Shown here: piece after piece, positions 6,136 through 13,193 of the stretch
Position numbering within the stretch: position 1 is the stretch's first letter
Layout: every line of letters begins with the position of its first letter
Notes under the pieces: model-generated
Told to the model about the DNA's origin: nothing
What the model saw: only the letters and a program-made list of their open reading frames with translations
The model's database searches: none
Program-made: the position numbers and the translations under genes
IMG/VR virus record: IMGVR_UViG_3300034418_007362
Coordinates: 1-47,632 of that record
DNA: 47,632 nt
Source: a virus
Direction: 5' to 3' (one strand)

Positions 6136-6697
6136 GAAAAAGAGTATTGATACGTTCACAAATAACTTCAATCATTGTAGCATTGAGAAACTCTTTTGTA
6201 AAGCAATCTGTGTTAAGAAATGCACTGTTGCTACCCGGATTGTACTGGTCGAAACCTTCCAGGTGAGCAACATTCAATGCTTTCACAATTTGTCCATAGG
6301 TAAGTCGTCCCAGAAGTTTATCCCAGAAACGATATGCACCTTCTCCGGTACAAAAAGTGACATAGGAAACGTTGGGATTGATAAGACGGCAGATAAAGTT
6401 ATTCTTAAACCAACGTTCGATAGCATTACCTGCGTCTTGCTGTTTCTTACCTTCAAATACTGCAATCAGCACACCATTGTAGAACCATGCACCACCATCA
6501 GGTTCACATGCACCAATCCCACCAGGAATCTGTTCCTTAGTAAGTTTCTTTTGCAGAGTAAGTTCTGGGTAGATTTTCTTCAGTTCAGCAAAAACACTCT
6601 CTTTCTGATGCTTACATTGCTCATCAAGTTTGCGAGCACGGGCATCAGTTGCAACTGTACCATTCTGGATTCCACCCTTGAACTGATAGTTTTGCAT
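6119..6697 (-). CDS. EcoRI-family type II restriction endonuclease, main part
   Basis: A 192-aa protein with the signature of EcoRI: PDGG (catalytic Asp about 67), VLIAVFEGK (Glu 82, Lys 84; the E-x-K of PD-(D/E)XK) and AGNAIER at 89-95. In EcoRI the AGNAIER segment (Asn141, Glu144, Arg145) contacts the AATT bases of GAATTC. Later parts (SYVTFCTG; CFTKEFLN) also follow EcoRI. Compared with EcoRI, about 24 residues between the E-x-K and AGNAIER are missing and the C-terminus lies in another frame (5959-6135). I choose the ATG at 6697, not 6709, because it sits where the other leader modules place the start. It could restrict competing phages or digest host DNA. Activity is uncertain because of the frame break. 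Confidence 0.8.
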   Translation of the reverse strand: MQNYQFKGGIQNGTVATDARARKLDEQCKHQKESVFAELKKIYPELTLQKKLTKEQIPGGIGACEPDGGAWFYNGVLIAVFEGKKQQDAGNAIERWFKNNFICRLINPNVSYVTFCTGEGAYRFWDKLLGRLTYGQIVKALNVAHLEGFDQYNPGSNSAFLNTDCFTKEFLNATMIEVICERINTLFPQSSV

Positions 6698-6727
6698 GGT
6701 GCTGTTCATTTGACTCTTTTAATATAC
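6698..6727 (-). promoter_or_regulatory. Early promoter-leader module, copy 5
   Basis: The minus strand reads CCTGTATATTAAAAGAGTC then AAATGAACAGCACC and the ATG at 6697 of the EcoRI-like gene. It is almost identical to copies 2 and 4, which indicates co-regulation with the DpnI-C-like winged-helix gene. The ATG within AAATGAAC lies in the conserved leader and is probably not the start. Confidence 0.65.
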
Positions 6728-6730
6728 AGG

Positions 6731-6755
6731 AAAACCATCCCCTGTGGGGGGATGG
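6731..6755 (-). terminator. Intrinsic terminator
   Basis: CCATCCCC (6755-6748) pairs with GGGGATGG (6742-6735) around a 5-nt loop and is followed by TTTT on the minus strand. It ends the transcript of the 66-aa gene and is directly followed by the promoter of the EcoRI-like gene, so the nuclease is set up as a separate unit. Confidence 0.7.
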
Positions 6756-6783
6756 TGGACAGTTTGACCAACTGGCACAATGG

Positions 6784-6984
6784 TTATTTTACCATTGTCC
6801 AGTTATCGTCTCCATTTTCTAACATCCAAAACCAGTAACGTCCAGAGATTGATGAAAGAAATACCTTATCATCTTCTCTCTTCTCAACAACACAGGCATG
6901 TAAAGAGTCCATTTGATTACAGAATCTGTTTCGGGCGCGTTTTGATTTGGGGACAACGTTGATGAGTTCCTTTTTAGTTTTCAT
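6784..6984 (-). CDS. Small basic hypothetical protein (66 aa)
   Basis: A 66-aa protein: a basic N-terminus (MKTKKELINVVPKSKRARNRF) and an aromatic C-terminus (ISGRYWFWMLENGDDNWTMVK). Basic plus Trp-rich composition suggests nucleic-acid binding but no family is recognised. Upstream is a diverged copy of the promoter-leader module (TATTATTGAGTCAATC), and downstream a good terminator, so it is a monocistronic unit. Confidence 0.6.
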   Translation of the reverse strand: MKTKKELINVVPKSKRARNRFCNQMDSLHACVVEKREDDKVFLSSISGRYWFWMLENGDDNWTMVK

Positions 6985-7008
6985 CGGTTTTTGATTGACT
7001 CAATAATA
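6985..7008 (-). promoter_or_regulatory. Diverged early promoter-leader module, copy 6
   Basis: The minus strand reads ACTATTATTGAGTCAATC then AAAAACCG and the ATG at 6984. It keeps the AT-rich box, GAGTCAA and the leader length but lacks the TTTTCCTGTAT flank of the other copies. Confidence 0.4.
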
Positions 7009-7038
7009 GTAGCATGGATTTTTGTCCTTGTCGGGTTG

Positions 7039-7638
7039 CTAGGACACTTCTTTAAGTGGTTTAACTACATTGTGATAATACCATTTGCTATACTCATTTC
7101 TTTTTTCTTTATTTTGTTCCCTGTGCATTTTCCATAAGTCTTTCAGATGTTCTTTGTTTTCCTCTTTGTATTTTTTAATTTTATCTTGATTATTTGCTCT
7201 CCATTCTTTCATATATTCTTTCCGTCTCCCCTTTATTTTTCTTTGATGCTCTCTTTGTCTTTTTCTTTTTGCTTCTCTCTTTTCATCTTCAGTAAAGTAT
7301 TTTTTATTGTGTGGCGGTTTAACTCTATTTTTAGCAGCAATACTTTGTTTCTTTCGTGTTTCATCGGACGTTACATAACCACTAACACCTTCTCCACCAT
7401 CTGTTCGATTATGTAATAAACCCCCGTTTATTTTTTTACCCAGAACATGTATCATATAGATTTCGTGTCTAAAGCTATCCTCCTCGGACATTCTATCTTT
7501 AAGTATTATAATTCTACTCTTATCTTTCGGTCTATTGATACTTCTATTATAGGAATATAAACGGTTTCCACTACCCTTACCAATGTAGTAAGGTGTTCCG
7601 TCCTCACGCAAATAAGCGTAGGTGTAATATTTTTGCAT
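7039..7638 (-). CDS. GIY-YIG homing endonuclease
   Basis: A 199-aa protein. Residues 5-95 form a GIY-YIG domain: YTYAYL at 5-10, YYIGKGSGNR at 17-26 (with the conserved Arg), a Glu in RHEIYMIHVLG and NRTDGGEG as the closing motif. The C-terminal half is very basic and rich in Lys, Glu and Arg (about 105-190) and would bind DNA as a helical segment. Such free-standing enzymes cut a related phage's genome and spread by repair. It lies between two unrelated small genes with no intron visible. A late promoter in the loop of a hairpin that covers the start suggests late-only translation, as in T4 I-TevI. Confidence 0.85.
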   Translation of the reverse strand: MQKYYTYAYLREDGTPYYIGKGSGNRLYSYNRSINRPKDKSRIIILKDRMSEEDSFRHEIYMIHVLGKKINGGLLHNRTDGGEGVSGYVTSDETRKKQSIAAKNRVKPPHNKKYFTEDEKREAKRKRQREHQRKIKGRRKEYMKEWRANNQDKIKKYKEENKEHLKDLWKMHREQNKEKRNEYSKWYYHNVVKPLKEVS

Positions 7639-7639
7639 T

Positions 7640-7713
7640 GTAGTCTGGGGATGACAGTATTATTTATTATAGAATATATGTGGGACTTACGCAACATAAT
7701 CTCCCCAGACTAC
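7640..7713 (-). promoter_or_regulatory. Hairpin enclosing a late promoter, start-site sequestration of the GIY-YIG gene
   Basis: GTAGTCTGGGGA (7713-7702 on the minus strand) is perfectly complementary to TCCCCAGACTAC (7651-7640), one base before the ATG at 7638. The 50-nt loop holds the late promoter AATAAATA (7668-7661). Read-through mRNA would fold the start region into a 12-bp stem, while late transcripts starting in the loop would lack the 5' arm and be free. This is the arrangement known for T4 I-TevI, soc and e; here it is inferred from sequence. Confidence 0.65.
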
Positions 7714-7737
7714 TGTTGCTGCCCACAATATCACCTT

Positions 7738-7932
7738 TCATGAGATTGGTCCTTTCTTTTGTTTCTGTTTGAGAGTTTTACTTAACTTTTGAAAGTATGA
7801 TTCAGCAGTGCTCCACTTGGCAAAGGTTTTGCACTGCTTTCCACCATGAATCAGAACATATTTCTGACTCTTACCCTTGGAAATTAATGGTACTATTGCA
7901 ATACCAAGTTTCCAATCAACTAATTCATTCAT
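7738..7932 (-). CDS. Small basic hypothetical protein (64 aa)
   Basis: A 64-aa protein, MNELVDWKLGIAIVPLISKG..., with VLIHGGKQCKTFAKWSTAESYFQKLSKTLK and a Lys/Gln-rich tail. The beta-beta-alpha look resembles small nucleic-acid-binding proteins but the family is not recognised. The ATG at 7932 overlaps the stop of the HNH gene, so the two are co-expressed. Read-through beyond it would produce the sequestered leader of the GIY-YIG gene. Confidence 0.6.
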   Translation of the reverse strand: MNELVDWKLGIAIVPLISKGKSQKYVLIHGGKQCKTFAKWSTAESYFQKLSKTLKQKQKKGPIS

Positions 7933-8360
7933 TGTGTGGGGTCTGTGTGCCTCTGTAAGGTTACCACAACCTTATCACCGATAGATTCCACCTGTGACAC
8001 TCTGTAACCGTCTGCAAGACGATGATAATCGTTGTAACAAACACCTTTAAGTTGGTGGCAAGTTTTACATAAAAGTTGACATTTGTTTGCTTCTTCAATC
8101 AAGACTTCCATATGTTTGTGCATACATTGTCCGATTGTAAAGGACTTATCTGCTCTTACAATATGGTCAAATTGTAAGTCTTCAGTGGTCCCGCATCCGA
8201 CACATTTGCCCCCTAAGTGTTCTATCAGTTGTTGCTTCTTCCTTACTCTAAGTTCTTTAGTAGCAGCATTAATTTTATCCTTATTCTTATTCCTGTATCT
8301 GGTAGATGCTTCTACTGCTCCTCTCCTTGCTGCTTCAGAGGTTTTATCTTTATAGGGCAT
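7929..8360 (-). CDS. HNH endonuclease
   Basis: A 143-aa protein with a basic helical N-terminus (about 1-45, YRNKNKDKINAATKELRVRKK) and an HNH domain: Cys53-x2-Cys56, FDHI with the catalytic His at 66, then LLCKTCH (Cys98, Cys101, His102). The two Cys pairs bind zinc. It is a free-standing nicking or cutting enzyme of the homing type. It sits just downstream of the helicase with its own TATAAT promoter and is coupled to the 64-aa gene. Confidence 0.85.
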   Translation of the reverse strand: MPYKDKTSEAARRGAVEASTRYRNKNKDKINAATKELRVRKKQQLIEHLGGKCVGCGTTEDLQFDHIVRADKSFTIGQCMHKHMEVLIEEANKCQLLCKTCHQLKGVCYNDYHRLADGYRVSQVESIGDKVVVTLQRHTDPTQ

Positions 8361-8375
8361 AATGTGTGCTCGTCT

Positions 8376-8418
8376 GTATTATATAGGGTATCAACATTTT
8401 TAAGTTGATGTTGATACC
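8376..8418 (-). promoter_or_regulatory. Dyad GGTATCAACAT/ATGTTGATACC and HNH-gene promoter
   Basis: An 11-bp perfect inverted repeat (8418-8408 and 8397-8387) with a 10-nt spacer begins one base after the helicase stop codon. It is followed on the minus strand by CTATATAATAC, a -10-like box 15-20 nt upstream of the HNH start. No T-run follows the stem, so a simple terminator is unlikely. It may be an operator in the -35 region or a 3' mRNA-stabilising hairpin. Confidence 0.5.
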
Positions 8419-9612
8419 TTACCTTCTGATCTCTGAAATTGCAGGTTGACCTTGCTCGAACACAATGTCAACAACTGCTTGAACTTTTTTAGCAGTGCTG
8501 ATACCAACCTTATCATAAGTAGGGATGCAAACAAGACCGAAAGTCTTTTCAGATCCACCGAGTCTAATCACCCGTCCGATTGACTGGGAAATACCTACAT
8601 AATCCATGTTCCGCATGAAGATTACCGCCTCCAAACCTGAAACATTAATACCTTCAGACAGAATAGAGTGATGTAAAACCACAAACTTTTTGGAAGGATC
8701 TTTACCCCATGCATTGAGAGTATCAAAGAACTGCTCACGATTGACCTTCTGACCGTCAATAATTGCACCAGTCTTAGATGTGATCGTCATCCAAGAATAA
8801 CCACGTTTTGAAAGTTGAAGGCAGAAATCAGATTGTGTAATCAGATTGATAATCTGCTTGGTTGTACGAGCACAAATCAGAGTCTTGTCAATGTTGTTGT
8901 CATCAATAGTTTCCAGCAGATTGTCACAATCATCAGCAAATACAACCTTGCGACCTTGAATCATAGGTAGTTGCTTGACAACAACTTTAGGGGGAAGAAT
9001 GAACCCACCTTCAACCAACTCAGGAGCAGGAACATTTGCAAGAACCTGACCATAAACATGACCCCAATTCATGCCTGGTTTCGAGACAGTCAGGGAATGT
9101 TTTGGAGTTGCAGTGAAGAAATAGCAACGATCTGCTTTCTCAGAAAAGAACTCAGTTGCAGGGAAAAAGTTACGCTTGACGGAGTTATGTGCCTCGTCAA
9201 AGTAAATCGTATTCACCTCAACATCTGCCTGCTGAATACGCTCCAAAGAGTTGTATGTGGTGAAAATAATCACATTCTCACCAACACTACGAGCACAATC
9301 AACAAACAATGAAATCTTATCGTGCTTTGTAGTGCTGAAGTGATGTGTTTCTCCACTATGAACGTGCATAATGTGAGTGTGAGTGGTATCAATCACCTCA
9401 AGAAATTCACTGCAAAGTTGCTCACTCAAAAGGATTCTTGGAGCAACAACAACAGTTGTGGTTCCAGACTGATTGTTTTTGAGTGTACGCTGGAGATCCA
9501 TAATCATGGTGAGTGTTTTGCCGCCACCAGTCGTGACATTTACTTGCCCACGATCATACTTTGCCAGACGCTCTACAATACGCTTTTGATGTGGGCGAAG
9601 AGTGATGGTCAA
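8419..9612 (-). CDS. SF2 DEAH-box DNA/RNA helicase, UvsW-like
   Basis: A 397-aa helicase: VTTGGGKT Walker A at about 26-33, YFDEAH at 137-142, TATP at 167-170 and QSIGRVIR (motif VI) at 343-350. The motif order and RPHQKRIVERL at the start fit the UvsW/RAD25-like SF2 helicases that T4-like phages use for branch migration and recombination-dependent replication. T4 UvsW has about 500 residues; here the N-terminal domain is missing. There is no ATG at the start: I prefer TTG at 9612, preceded by AAGGA, over a GTG at 9657 that lies in a terminator stem. TATA-like sequences lie between the two. Confidence 0.8.
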   Translation of the reverse strand: MTITLRPHQKRIVERLAKYDRGQVNVTTGGGKTLTMIMDLQRTLKNNQSGTTTVVVAPRILLSEQLCSEFLEVIDTTHTHIMHVHSGETHHFSTTKHDKISLFVDCARSVGENVIIFTTYNSLERIQQADVEVNTIYFDEAHNSVKRNFFPATEFFSEKADRCYFFTATPKHSLTVSKPGMNWGHVYGQVLANVPAPELVEGGFILPPKVVVKQLPMIQGRKVVFADDCDNLLETIDDNNIDKTLICARTTKQIINLITQSDFCLQLSKRGYSWMTITSKTGAIIDGQKVNREQFFDTLNAWGKDPSKKFVVLHHSILSEGINVSGLEAVIFMRNMDYVGISQSIGRVIRLGGSEKTFGLVCIPTYDKVGISTAKKVQAVVDIVFEQGQPAISEIRR

Positions 9613-9645
9613 GGCGTTTCCTTGTCGATGAACATAATATAAAGC

Positions 9646-9668
9646 AAAAAACCCCACAGTGGGGGTTT
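9646..9668 (-). terminator. Intrinsic terminator
   Basis: AAACCCC pairs with GGGGTTT around a 6-nt loop and runs into TTTTTT on the minus strand. It ends the three-gene unit 10315-9694 just before the helicase. Confidence 0.8.
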
Positions 9669-9693
9669 AGTGTACACTTCGGCAACTGGCACA

Positions 9694-9885
9694 CTATCTT
9701 TCGTGATACTTTTCCAATCCGATTTTTCTTGTGTAAATTCTAATAAATCTCTTATTCTTCGGTGCAATTAACACCCAAGTTAAACGATTTCTTTTCCAAG
9801 TCCAATCAAGACGGACTCTTCTATCATTTTTGTAGATAATACAATTAGTATATCTTAAAAAGAGATTTACAATGAGTATCCACAT
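9694..9885 (-). CDS. Small basic hypothetical protein (63 aa)
   Basis: A 63-aa protein with a hydrophobic start (MWILIVNLFLRYTNCIIY) and a basic, Trp/Arg-rich remainder (WKRNRLTWVLIAPKNKRFIRIY). It could be a single-pass membrane protein with a basic cytoplasmic tail or a small nucleic-acid binder. It starts 2 nt after the stop of the upstream gene and is followed by a terminator. Confidence 0.5.
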   Translation of the reverse strand: MWILIVNLFLRYTNCIIYKNDRRVRLDWTWKRNRLTWVLIAPKNKRFIRIYTRKIGLEKYHER

Positions 9886-9887
9886 TG

Positions 9888-10112
9888 TTAATCATTAGAG
9901 AAATTATCAAATGATCCACTACTTCCATCTTTACGACTTTCTAGCATGTCAATGATATTTTCATACCTTTTAAGTGAATCTAATTCAAGAAGAATCTTAC
10001 CAAGACTACTCACAACCGTTGGATTCTCATTCACTGCTGCACACTTAATTGCAGAACGTAAATGTGATTCAACTTCTAAAAGATGATCAAGTGTTTGTTT
10101 AGATAATGCCAT
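9888..10112 (-). CDS. Small helical hypothetical protein (74 aa)
   Basis: A 74-aa protein, nearly all helix (SKQTLDHLLEVESHLRSAIK, LGKILLELDSLKRYENIIDML) with a Gly/Ser-rich acidic tail. A coiled-coil dimer is plausible. It lies 2 nt downstream of the 66-aa gene, as second gene of a three-gene unit. Function unknown. Confidence 0.6.
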   Translation of the reverse strand: MALSKQTLDHLLEVESHLRSAIKCAAVNENPTVVSSLGKILLELDSLKRYENIIDMLESRKDGSSGSFDNFSND

Positions 10113-10114
10113 GT

Positions 10115-10315
10115 TTAATCATTAAATCCTTTCTTTGTTTTCTTTGTTTTGATATCCAGAACCTCAACATGTTTTCTAAACATCTCAGGTGTATTATACC
10201 ATTCAAGTCTTAATTCTTCGTAATTGTCAAAGATTACTGACTGATCATTAGTATAAACTAATTTATAGTGATGTCTATCATAAGGTTTATCACTTGTTTG
10301 CTTAAATGTCTTCAT
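10115..10315 (-). CDS. Small hypothetical protein (66 aa)
   Basis: A 66-aa protein beginning MKTFKQTSDKPYDRHHYKLV, then FDNYEELRLEWYNTPEMFRKHVEVLDI and a Lys-rich tail. It is compact, charged and aromatic. I choose the ATG at 10315; an earlier TTG at 10390 would add 25 residues. It is the first gene after the terminator of the fibre region. I do not know its function. Confidence 0.6.
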   Translation of the reverse strand: MKTFKQTSDKPYDRHHYKLVYTNDQSVIFDNYEELRLEWYNTPEMFRKHVEVLDIKTKKTKKGFND

Positions 10316-10396
10316 AGTACTCAAAGATACATAAAATTTCTCTATCAACCTTAACAAAGATATTCTACAGAGATATTCAATATCTGTCAAGACATT

Positions 10397-10419
10397 AAAA
10401 AACCCCTTCGAGAGGGGTT
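10397..10419 (-). terminator. Intrinsic terminator of the fibre block
   Basis: AACCCCT pairs with AGGGGTT around CTCGA and is followed by TTTTTT on the minus strand, 26 nt after the stop of the 904-aa fibre gene. It marks the end of late transcription of the fibre block. Confidence 0.85.
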
Positions 10420-10444
10420 AAAGAACTTATTAACCTATGATTTC

Positions 10445-13159
10445 TTATGCTACAATAATAGCACCAGTATTTCCAATTGTATTGAATGGAGGTGATGGTG
10501 CAGTTGCATTACCACTAAAAGTTGTAGTGTTATTATGTGTTGCTCTGAAATCAATCGAAGAGTTAATTGATGCTTTTAGTGGTGCTTTTGGTTTTGCTGG
10601 ATTATCAAAACCGTTATTTGTAACGGTAGAGTTTTTTATTAGAACACTACCACTGTTTTCTATTGAAACTCCCTCTAGTCCATTATTGTCAATAGTACAT
10701 TTTTCAGCACGTGTAGAAGAAATTTCACGAGATTCAATTCCTCTTCCTTTATTATTTGCAATCAGGCAAGAGTTAATGCGTTCTGCACCACTTCTAAGTG
10801 TAATTAACCCGCTACCATCACAATTAGAAATCGTTAAAGGTGGTTGAGACTGAGCACCTAAAGCAGAATCACTTTGATCTCCTAGAATAACTCCAGATGC
10901 GTTAAGAATACCTCCCCCACAATTAGTGATTGTTACATTTGTTAGATTGGCAAATCCACCAAATAAAAGATAAACTCCAGCATTTCCAAAATTATGAATT
11001 GCACAGTTACTCAAAGAAACCGTGCCTCCTGATCCTTTAAATGCTCCAGAATCACTTCTCAAGAGAACACCATGTTTCTCACCTTTCGCAAAGTTCCCAC
11101 GAAGCAGAATATTTTGAAGGCAAACACTAGCGTTTGGACCAATTACAATACCACTACAAGAATTGAATTGCAATGTAGTATTGTAATATGCTTGTAATAA
11201 ACCATTATTATATAATTGAGATGCTGCAGTATAACCTCTAATCGCAGTTCCACTAGATCCTTTTAATGCATTTCCTACTGGTTTAGTTCCTGATGGTGTA
11301 GCACCTTTATAAACAATTGATTCACCCTGTGGGTGATCTAGATTAAGTGGGACTGAAGAAGTATAAGTTCCAGCAGCAATTAAAACTGTGCATCTAACAC
11401 CATTCTTGATGCGTCTTACAGACAAATAATCTGCTGCTTTTTGTATTGTTTCCCATTGAGAACTTGAACTTAATCCATCGTTATTATCATCACCCACAGT
11501 ATTTGAAACGTAGAAAGTGGTATTTGTAGAAATGATTTGTGTCGAATTATCTGCAAGTGCTCCCTGTGCAGCAGTTGCATAATCGGTAGAGTTTGTTGCA
11601 GCAGCAGTACCTAATGTTGGTTTATTCTGAATGAAAGAATCACCAGAAGTAGCAGTCCAATTTGCTTGAACATTAACTTCAGCACCTTGAGCAATACCAT
11701 CTAGTTTGGTTTTATCTTCATGAGATAAGAGACCGTCTTGATTATTACCTGTTCCTGCTAAAGGTAATGTTACATTAGTACCTGTAGACTGTTGCAGTTG
11801 ATTTGTTGCCTGATCGTAAGAAAAGAGAGAACCACTAACAGATATAGTTGAAATGCCAAGAGATGCAGGAGATGCAGTTAGATTGCTTCCAAAGTTAATT
11901 GTTCCCGCAGTACCAACTGAAACATCATTGTCATGAATGATTACTTCTCCAATATTACTTACTCCCGTAGTCATTGTGACTGTGGAGACATTACTAATTC
12001 TTCCATCTGCTACAGTAATTTGTAGCGCAGCACTACTACTACCATAAGTTCCATCTGGGGCATCAATTGTTCCAGTTAAACCAATACCAGAACCAGTTAT
12101 AGAATTACCAGTAGATATAGTTACATCACTCTCAAAATCTCCATTAACAACAAAATCACCGAAAACAGTTACTGTTGTAATTCCGGGTGAACTACCACCA
12201 TTACCGCGTATCGTAAGAGCAGTGGTGACACCAGTTGCATTTCCAACTTCTTCAAAACTTCCAGAACCAAGAGTATTAGGTATTAATTGGAAATCATGTG
12301 ATCCAGATAGATAACGGATTCTATCTGTGCCGAATTGATTGTGGGCATTGTCATTACCCTTATAGATGAGTAATTCTGCGTTTTCTCCAAGAGGATCTGG
12401 AAATTCACCAGATGTAAAAATCCTTTCTCCAAGAAAAGTATTTGTGTATCTTGTTCTAGATGCAGATTGATCTACTCCTGGTGATGATGCTCCATCCCAC
12501 CATGTGCCGTGAAATGCAATATAGTTTGATGTTGTAGAGAAACCAACTCTTACATTTCCATCTGCTTGAAGAGCAATGTCAGTATTTTCATTAGATCCAA
12601 TATGTACTTTTCCAGAAATATAAGTATCACCTTGAACCTGTAGAATATTACTAGGTCCATTAGCAGAAATTTCTAGTGCGGAATCTTGAGCAGAACCTTG
12701 AGTTGAACCTATTAATACATTCCCTCCCGTTCCAACAAATAATCTATTTTTAACTCTTCCCGGAAATCTATCTCGAAGTGCCATTCCATAATAACCACCA
12801 TATATGTCCCAATATGAGGTATTCAATGTTATATCAGAGTTCCAAGTTTGAAACTCAACAGCAGAATCATTACCTAAATTATCAGTGACTCTTGCAATTT
12901 TAACAGTTGCTGAAGTATCAATGAAGTTAATAGGTCTAAATGCAGTGATTCCTGTTTCTGCATTAAAATCTAGAAGATTATCAAAGTTTAAGTTTAGATG
13001 ATTTCTATTACCAGCAATAATTTTACCTACCAAAGATAGGTTACCATAAACTTCTAACTTTTGTGAAGGATCTGTAATTCCAATACCAATAAATTGCGAT
13101 GTATCAGCCACTGATACATTTCTTGCAAGTTGTGATATTTCGACGTTATAGTTTCCCAT
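10445..13159 (-). CDS. Tail-fibre/adhesin with C-terminal right-handed beta-helix (904 aa)
   Basis: A 904-aa virion protein. The N-terminal tag NYNVEISQLARNVSVADT is shared with the 393-aa protein at 13810-14991 and probably attaches to the baseplate or another fibre. Residues 25-540 are beta-rich fibre (repeats such as FGSNLTASPASLGISTISV). From about 550 (TFYVSNTVGDDNNDGLSSS) to the end is a pectate-lyase-like parallel beta-helix with recurring turns 'N.TITNCGGG', the type of fold that binds or cleaves surface polysaccharide. A CATAAATA late promoter precedes it and a strong terminator follows. The catalytic state of the beta-helix is unknown. Confidence 0.75.
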   Translation of the reverse strand: MGNYNVEISQLARNVSVADTSQFIGIGITDPSQKLEVYGNLSLVGKIIAGNRNHLNLNFDNLLDFNAETGITAFRPINFIDTSATVKIARVTDNLGNDSAVEFQTWNSDITLNTSYWDIYGGYYGMALRDRFPGRVKNRLFVGTGGNVLIGSTQGSAQDSALEISANGPSNILQVQGDTYISGKVHIGSNENTDIALQADGNVRVGFSTTSNYIAFHGTWWDGASSPGVDQSASRTRYTNTFLGERIFTSGEFPDPLGENAELLIYKGNDNAHNQFGTDRIRYLSGSHDFQLIPNTLGSGSFEEVGNATGVTTALTIRGNGGSSPGITTVTVFGDFVVNGDFESDVTISTGNSITGSGIGLTGTIDAPDGTYGSSSAALQITVADGRISNVSTVTMTTGVSNIGEVIIHDNDVSVGTAGTINFGSNLTASPASLGISTISVSGSLFSYDQATNQLQQSTGTNVTLPLAGTGNNQDGLLSHEDKTKLDGIAQGAEVNVQANWTATSGDSFIQNKPTLGTAAATNSTDYATAAQGALADNSTQIISTNTTFYVSNTVGDDNNDGLSSSSQWETIQKAADYLSVRRIKNGVRCTVLIAAGTYTSSVPLNLDHPQGESIVYKGATPSGTKPVGNALKGSSGTAIRGYTAASQLYNNGLLQAYYNTTLQFNSCSGIVIGPNASVCLQNILLRGNFAKGEKHGVLLRSDSGAFKGSGGTVSLSNCAIHNFGNAGVYLLFGGFANLTNVTITNCGGGILNASGVILGDQSDSALGAQSQPPLTISNCDGSGLITLRSGAERINSCLIANNKGRGIESREISSTRAEKCTIDNNGLEGVSIENSGSVLIKNSTVTNNGFDNPAKPKAPLKASINSSIDFRATHNNTTTFSGNATAPSPPFNTIGNTGAIIVA

Positions 13160-13185
13160 TCTTTGATAAACTTTTTGTGTATGTT

Positions 13186-13193
13186 TATTTATG
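13186..13193 (-). promoter_or_regulatory. Late promoter CATAAATA
   Basis: Minus-strand CATAAATA lies about 27 nt upstream of the 904-aa fibre gene, overlapping the end of the 88-aa gene. It matches the NATAAATA late-promoter form of T4-like cyanophages. Confidence 0.6.

Noticed and set aside
7039-8360. Group I intron around the GIY-YIG or HNH genes
   Set aside because: The flanking genes are complete and unrelated; no split exon or intron core is visible, so both enzymes are free-standing.
8419-9657. GTG start of the helicase at 9657
   Set aside because: This codon lies inside the stem of a strong terminator for the preceding unit; the TTG at 9612 has a ribosome binding site.
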